Of a DNA stretch of 64,000 bases, positions 60,041 through 64,000 are shown one piece after another. Position numbers and translations under genes: made by a program. The notes below the pieces were generated by a model that was not told the origin of the DNA, did not search any database, and was given only the letters and a program-made list of their open reading frames with translations. Source of the stretch: Rhodocaloribacter litoris (GTDB taxonomy: Bacteria; Bacteroidota; Rhodothermia; Rhodothermales; ISCAR-4553). Location: contig NZ_CP076718.1 in NCBI RefSeq assembly GCF_011682235.2, forward strand, positions 3,019,868-3,083,867. Direction: 5' to 3'. The first letter of the stretch is position 1. Every line of letters starts with the position of its first letter.

Positions 60041-61936
60041 TCACTGGCTAACCTCCGCCGTCGCGGGTTCAGTGACTTCCACAACGCGAAACATGCCCAT
60101 ATCCATGTGATAGAGGATGTGGCAGTGAAACACCCAGGGGCCGGTCTCATCGGGGACTACGAGTACCGAGAGCCGTTCGGCGGGCTTGACAATCAGGGTA
60201 TGCTTGCGGGGCAGGTGCGGGAAGTGGCCGTTCTCCAGCATCATCCACATGCCGTGCAGGTGCATGGGATGCTCCATCATGGTGTCGTTGACGAAGGTGA
60301 TCCGCACCCGCTCGCCTTTTTCGATACGGATGGGCTCAGGGGCCTCCGAGTAGGCTTTGCCGTCGATCGACCACATGTAACGCTCCATGTTACCGGTCAG
60401 GTGGAGCTCGATCTCACGGGTCGGGGGAGGCATGTCGATCGTCGGCTCCATGCTCTTCAGGTCGGTATAGACCAGCACCCGGCGCCCGTCGTTGCCCAGG
60501 CCGATGCCGGGTTCGTGGAGGCGGCTACGGGTCATCATGGGTACGGCGGCATTGCCCGGCCCGTGGGTGTCTTCTCCGTGGGGCACGGCCGGAGGGAGGG
60601 TGCCCGGAGGGGCCAGCCCCGCCATGGCCCCCATCTGCATCCCGTGCCCTTCGTGGTCCATGCCTGGCATGTTGCCGTGGTCCATGCCTGGCATGTTGCC
60701 GTGGTCCATGCCTGGCATGTTGCCGTGGTCCATGCCTGGCATGTTGCCGTGGTCCATGCCTGGCATGTTGCCGTGGTCCATGCCCTGCATGTTGCCGTGG
60801 TCCATGCCCATATCGGCCATGGAGCGGGCAGGGCGGCGGCGCTGTTCGGGGACCGGAGCCTGCAGGCCTTCGCGGGGGGCGAGTGTGCCGCGGGCATAGC
60901 CGCTGCGATCCATCGACTCGGCGAAGATGGTATACGCCCGGTCTTCCCGGGGCTCGACGATCACGTCGTAGGTCTCCGCGATGCCGATGCGGAACTCGTC
61001 CACCGTCACCGGCTGGACGTTCTGCCCGTCGGCCTGTACGATGGTCAGGGGCAGGCCCGGGATCCGTACATCGAAGAACGACCCGGCCCCGGCATTGATG
61101 AAGCGCAGGCGGACCCGCTCGCCCGGGCGGAACAGGGCGGTCCAGTTGTCCTCCGGCGCCAGCCCATTCATCAGATAGGTGTAGGTCGCCCCGGTGACGT
61201 CGGCCAGGTCGGTGGCGTCCATCCGCATGCGGCCCCATCTGAGGCGATCGCGCAGGCTCAGGTCTTCTCCCCGGAGCAACCCGAGGAGGGTCTGTCGCTG
61301 GAAGTTGTAGTATCCGGGCATTTTGCGGAGCTTGCGCAGCACCCGGTGCGGATCCTCGAAGGTCCAGTCACTGAGTACGACCACGTGTTCGCGGTCGTAG
61401 GCCACCGGGTCGTCACCGGCAGGATCGACGATGATGGGGCCATACACGCCCGTTTGTTCTTGCAGGCCGCTGTGGCTGTGGTACCAGTAGGTTCCGGATT
61501 GCCGGAGGGCGAAGCGATAGGTGAACGTCTCGCCGGGCCGGATGCCGGGGAAGCTGACGCCGGGCACGCCATCCATATTGAAAGGAACCAGCAGGCCGTG
61601 CCAGTGGATCGAGGTATCCTCCTTCAGCCGGTTGGTGACCTTGAGGACCACCTCTTCCCCTTCGCGAAAGCGTAGCAGGGGGCCGGGCACGGTTCCATTG
61701 ATGGTGGTAGCCCGAGCATGGCGCCCACCGAAACGGAGCCCGGTCTCGGCGATGGTCAGCTCATAGACCGTAGGGGGGCGTGAACCCGCGACGGGCGGGG
61801 TCAGGCCTCCAGTCAACGGGCGGGCATAGGCCGGGAGCAGGTGCTTGATTCCGGCCAGCAGCCCGAACGCTGCGGCCTGGTGTAAAAAAGTGCGCCGGGA
61901 AAGGGGCGCGGTCTCCAGCGTCAACTTTTTTTTCAT
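60041..61936 (-). CDS. copA: Multicopper oxidase CopA-like with Met/His repeat domain
   Basis: A 631-aa periplasmic oxidase with a twin-arginine signal ([18 protein letters not shown], residues 12-29). Three cupredoxin domains carry all copper-site motifs: [29 protein letters not shown] and [14 protein letters not shown]. About residues 377-428 hold six repeats of MDHGNM(P/Q)G followed by [11 protein letters not shown], a likely Cu(I)-binding segment. The family oxidises Cu(I) to Cu(II) and confers periplasmic copper tolerance. It is followed by copB, whose GTG start candidate overlaps its stop. The TTAAGG repeats upstream may be its regulatory site. Confidence 0.94.
   Translation of the reverse strand: MKKKLTLETAPLSRRTFLHQAAAFGLLAGIKHLLPAYARPLTGGLTPPVAGSRPPTVYELTIAETGLRFGGRHARATTINGTVPGPLLRFREGEEVVLKVTNRLKEDTSIHWHGLLVPFNMDGVPGVSFPGIRPGETFTYRFALRQSGTYWYHSHSGLQEQTGVYGPIIVDPAGDDPVAYDREHVVVLSDWTFEDPHRVLRKLRKMPGYYNFQRQTLLGLLRGEDLSLRDRLRWGRMRMDATDLADVTGATYTYLMNGLAPEDNWTALFRPGERVRLRFINAGAGSFFDVRIPGLPLTIVQADGQNVQPVTVDEFRIGIAETYDVIVEPREDRAYTIFAESMDRSGYARGTLAPREGLQAPVPEQRRRPARSMADMGMDHGNMQGMDHGNMPGMDHGNMPGMDHGNMPGMDHGNMPGMDHGNMPGMDHEGHGMQMGAMAGLAPPGTLPPAVPHGEDTHGPGNAAVPMMTRSRLHEPGIGLGNDGRRVLVYTDLKSMEPTIDMPPPTREIELHLTGNMERYMWSIDGKAYSEAPEPIRIEKGERVRITFVNDTMMEHPMHLHGMWMMLENGHFPHLPRKHTLIVKPAERLSVLVVPDETGPWVFHCHILYHMDMGMFRVVEVTEPATAEVSQ
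60652..60808. repeat. 24-bp tandem repeat encoding MDHGNMPG in copA
   Basis: About six tandem copies of a 24-bp unit (plus strand, CATGCCTGGCATGTTGCCG and so on), nearly identical at the DNA level; the last copy differs (CCCTGCATG). They are in frame with the oxidase gene and give a Met/His-rich loop. The very high DNA identity implies recent expansion or conversion. Confidence 0.95.
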
Positions 61937-62029
61937 CGCGGTGTGGGCCGTGGAGTCTCTGAGCAGGCTAACGGCAGGCGGGGCCGGACCAGCCGGCCCC
62001 GACAGACGGCTCCAATAAAGGGTACGGTG

Positions 62030-62069
62030 CCTTAAGCCATCCTGAAAGAAACCTTAAGGATATTTAAGG
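62030..62069. promoter_or_regulatory. TTAAGG repeats upstream of copA
   Basis: On the minus strand CCTTAA boxes occur at two positions exactly 10 bp apart (62069 and 62059), with a related GCTTAAGG 22 bp further. Helical-phase direct repeats of this type are typical binding sites of OmpR-family regulators. The site is 94 bp or more upstream of copA in a 200-bp gap. No regulator gene is adjacent. Confidence 0.4.
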
Positions 62070-62136
62070 TGGGGTGGGGCGCCCCGGGGGCCCCGGTTGT
62101 CGGCCGGTGCCCCCGGTCTACTATAGAGAGGAGGGT

Positions 62137-62406
62137 TCAGCTTGGCTCTGATTTCGCCCAGCGTCGATACAGGGCATTGTAGATGAGTGAAAAGACCAGC
62201 CCGATATAGACGCCCCAGAGGAAACTCTCGAAAAGCCCCAGGATGAAGCTTCCGAAGGTGAGCCAGGTAAAGGCCGGCAGAACGGTTTCCAGGAACGTGT
62301 GCATATGCACACTATCTGGGGTGATCAGGCCGTACAGGACGCAGAGGAGGTAGCTGAGGCTGGTAAAGAGGGCCAGCGCCCAGGTAACGAGTCGGGTGTT
62401 CAACAT
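62137..62406 (-). CDS. Small membrane protein (DUF5676-like)
   Basis: An 89-aa protein with two TM segments: WALALFTSLSYLLCVLYGLI and the later VYIGLVFSLIYNALYRRW, with a possible third (FGSFILGLFESFLWG) between. The layout TWLTFGSFILGLFESFLWGV, then IYNALYRRW, resembles DUF5676 proteins, which are often next to heavy-metal genes. There is a His/Met-containing loop, DSVHMHTFLE, between the helices. It lies upstream of the copper oxidase on the same strand, so a copper-linked role is plausible but unproven. Confidence 0.7.
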   Translation of the reverse strand: MLNTRLVTWALALFTSLSYLLCVLYGLITPDSVHMHTFLETVLPAFTWLTFGSFILGLFESFLWGVYIGLVFSLIYNALYRRWAKSEPS

Positions 62407-62505
62407 GGCATCCTCACGGGTTTGGTTCAGGAGACAACGAAAGTATGCGATGCAACGGGGGAGGGCAGCGTGCGGCCGGAGGCACCCGAGCCGGGCGCCC
62501 GAGCG

Positions 62506-62625
62506 CTACCCTTCCCGGTGCCTGCCGTGCCCGCCATGGCCGTGACCGTGCCCGAACAGGTGGAGGGCGATAAAGGCCAGCAACAGCAGGACGAAAAACC
62601 AGTTTTCAGCGAGCCAGTCCATCAT
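62506..62625 (-). CDS. Very small His-rich membrane protein
   Basis: A 39-aa protein with one TM helix (NWFFVLLLLAFIALHLF) and a His/Gly-rich tail, GHGHGHGGHGRHREG. The tail has six His among 15 residues and could bind copper or zinc on one side of the membrane. It lies 99 bp upstream of the DUF5676-like gene in the copper module. Such mini-proteins occur beside heavy-metal genes, but I know no established function. The start codon ATG ATG at 62625 is chosen by coding sense. Confidence 0.6.
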   Translation of the reverse strand: MMDWLAENWFFVLLLLAFIALHLFGHGHGHGGHGRHREG

Positions 62626-62671
62626 GTGTTTCGACCAGGATGATGGGTTCAGGGGGGTAGCAAAGGGGCTG

Positions 62672-63598
62672 TCAGTGGGCGGCGACGGAGGGGGGGGAGG
62701 GGGTTGTCCCCGGCCGGGGAGGAGGGCCATGGGGGGCCTGTAGTAACCGGGCCAAGACCTGCCGGTGTTGCCGCACCACACGCCACCCGGCAGCCACACA
62801 TTCGCGCCTGGCCTCGAAGTCGAAGGTGTCGATGGTGTGGCGGAAAGGAGGGCGCAACACGAGGTCGGCCAGGCCCAGGCGCGCGTCAGCATGACGCAGG
62901 TGGCAGATCTCCATGGCCCGCAGCAGGGCCTGGTATCCGTTGTGGACCTCGGCCGGGGTCAGGGCCTGGCCGGGATCCACCGCGATGACCACGGGGTTGC
63001 CGAAGCCCCTCGCCACATCCACGGGGGCGATGTCGGCATAGGCTCCGTCGGCCAGCAGCCGGTTCCCGCGTCGCAACGGGGGGAGCACGCCGGCGAGGGC
63101 GCTGCTGGCGTAGAGGGCCTCCTCGGCCCGCCCGGAGTATATCACATACCGCTGGCCCGAACGCAGGTCGGTGGTCGATACGGCCACGGGCAGGCGGGTC
63201 TCTTCCAGGAGCCGCCCCTGCGTCAGCTCATGCAACAGATGGCGACCGGCCGAAAGGGCATACCGGCCGGGGCCCCAGTCCCGCACCATGTCATACACCA
63301 CCTGGGCCCGGGCGAACCACGCCCGTAGCTTGCGCCCGGTGGCCGCCGTATCAGCCGCGGGGAGCGGTTTGGGGAAGGTGCTGGTGTCCATGCTCAGAAG
63401 GGCCTGGTACCAGTCGGGGCGCAGGGCATAGGTAACCCCGACGACCGCCCCCATCGAAACGCCCACGAGGGCCGCGGGGCGATACCCCAGGGCCTCGAGG
63501 GCCCGCAAGACCCCGATGTGGGCGAACCCGCGGGCTCCCCCCCCGGCCAGGACCAGGGTGAAGGGGCGCAGGCGTTCTGAAGTTGAGGAGGAGGACAT
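62672..63598 (-). CDS. Patatin-like phospholipase
   Basis: A 308-aa lipid acyl hydrolase. The oxyanion loop is VLAGGGARGFAHIGVLRALE near residue 15, the nucleophile Ser is in LVGVSMGAVVGVTYAL and the dyad Asp is in RLLADGAYADIAPVDVARG. PPLRRG and the early HIGVL are typical of RssA/YchK-type proteins. There is no signal peptide, so it is cytoplasmic or membrane-associated. It is 46 bp upstream of the His-rich mini-protein, so it may be co-transcribed with the copper module. Confidence 0.9.
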   Translation of the reverse strand: MSSSSTSERLRPFTLVLAGGGARGFAHIGVLRALEALGYRPAALVGVSMGAVVGVTYALRPDWYQALLSMDTSTFPKPLPAADTAATGRKLRAWFARAQVVYDMVRDWGPGRYALSAGRHLLHELTQGRLLEETRLPVAVSTTDLRSGQRYVIYSGRAEEALYASSALAGVLPPLRRGNRLLADGAYADIAPVDVARGFGNPVVIAVDPGQALTPAEVHNGYQALLRAMEICHLRHADARLGLADLVLRPPFRHTIDTFDFEARRECVAAGWRVVRQHRQVLARLLQAPHGPPPRPGTTPSPPSVAAH

Positions 63599-63639
63599 CG
63601 CCGGGAACCGGTTTGTGCGTGCAGCGCGTGGTCGCTGGG

Positions 63640-64000
63640 TCAGGTGTACGGGCAGTGAATCCCCAGGGAGGCGTAAAGGGCATGGGGTACGGGCAGCAGG
63701 ATCAACAGCAACAGGACGAAGGCCGCAGCTCCCAGCACCATGCGCCCGTGGGGCACGCGGGTGAGGTCGTTGCGGGCCGGGGCATCTTCGGTGCCAGCCA
63801 GGAAAAAGATCAACAGGGCCCAGAACAGCAGGCCACTCCAGACAAACAGGCCCAACAGGACGAGGGCGACGAGCGAGACGACGCCAACCGTCCGGGCCGT
63901 CCGGTGCCCGAGCAGGGCATGGACCATATGGCCGCCGTCGAGCTGGCCCACCGGGATCAGGTTGAGCGCCGTGACGAGCAGGCCCAGCCAGCCCGCAAAA
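63640..64000 (-). CDS. Site-2 protease (M50) family membrane protein, C-terminal part (5' beyond window)
   Basis: The visible 119 residues are the C-terminal half of an M50-type intramembrane metalloprotease. ALNLIPVGQLDGGHMVHALL carries the Asp zinc ligand of the LDGGH motif. Two more TM helices follow (VVSLVALVLLGLFVWSGLLF, MVLGAAAFVLLLLILLP), and the tail ends GIHCPYT. The HExxH part must lie upstream of the right edge. The gene is 41 bp upstream of the patatin gene on the same strand. Confidence 0.85.
   Translation of the reverse strand, partial: FAGWLGLLVTALNLIPVGQLDGGHMVHALLGHRTARTVGVVSLVALVLLGLFVWSGLLFWALLIFFLAGTEDAPARNDLTRVPHGRMVLGAAAFVLLLLILLPVPHALYASLGIHCPYT

Noticed and set aside
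60652-60808. CRISPR-like array
   Set aside because: The 24-bp units are contiguous, without spacers, and are in frame with copA.
60029-61675. Plus-strand open frame with repeated VVHAWHVA units
   Set aside because: It is the antisense reading of the Met/His repeat of the copper oxidase.

Overview
The window reads as chromosomal DNA of a GC-rich Bacteroidota, most likely of the Rhodothermales lineage (Rhodothermus/Salinibacter relatives). The evidence is a TonB-dependent receptor followed by a DUF4249 lipoprotein, a secreted protein with a C-terminal type IX secretion (Por) sorting domain, a fused E1 alpha/beta 2-oxoacid dehydrogenase, a ba3-type oxidase cluster, a COX24-like mini ribosomal protein, a Bacteroidota-like promoter, and a tmRNA whose tag reads ANDYAYAMAA. 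The lineage is inferred from gene content; no database search was possible.

Layout. 1-9.2 kb: a truncated receiver-GAF regulator, a secreted glycerophosphodiesterase, a TonB receptor/DUF4249 pair, a CoA-type Nudix hydrolase, a periplasmic protein of unknown function, and an OmpR-type two-component pair. 9.2-15 kb: Hsp20, fumarylacetoacetase, a TPR lipoprotein, an aspzincin-like metallopeptidase, a 164-bp tandem duplication and a Cys/Met-metabolism PLP enzyme. 15-21 kb: a type IX cargo protein, an outer-membrane barrel gene split by an IS200/IS605-type tnpB element, and the fused E1. 21-26 kb: a PhoB/PhoR-like pair, alanine racemase and a porin. 26-34 kb: an S9 dipeptidyl peptidase, an electrophile-response cassette (TetR, Old Yellow Enzyme, AhpD-like protein) with a clear operator, and a four-gene ba3 oxidase operon divergent from a MerA-like flavoprotein. 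35-47 kb: dihydroorotase, then a surface-glycan cluster (three glycosyltransferases, sulfotransferase, sugar aminotransferase, epimerase, PIG-L deacetylase, methyltransferase, mannose-1-phosphate guanylyltransferase). 47-51 kb: a DUF1080 hydrolase, a TIM-barrel isomerase and a Gfo/Idh/MocA oxidoreductase, which together suggest 3-keto-glycoside catabolism; among them lies a wrecked oligopeptidase B gene. 51-58.6 kb: housekeeping genes (birA-coaX, udk-yaaA, a mini ribosomal protein). 58.7-64 kb: ssrA (tmRNA), then a minus-strand copper module (CopB, a multicopper oxidase with Met/His repeats, two small membrane proteins), a patatin-like phospholipase and the end of a site-2 protease.

Most worth a second look: (1) the tnpB element at 17100-18514, whose exact removal restores a 306-codon outer-membrane gene; (2) the oligopeptidase B remnant, with two internal deletions and no catalytic Ser; (3) the 164-bp tandem duplication squeezed between two genes; (4) the copper module just beyond ssrA, with in-phase TTAAGG repeats upstream of the oxidase; (5) the TetR/OYE/AhpD-like cassette; (6) the sulfotransferase-containing glycan cluster. 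I saw no CRISPR array, rRNA or tRNA gene, or prophage.
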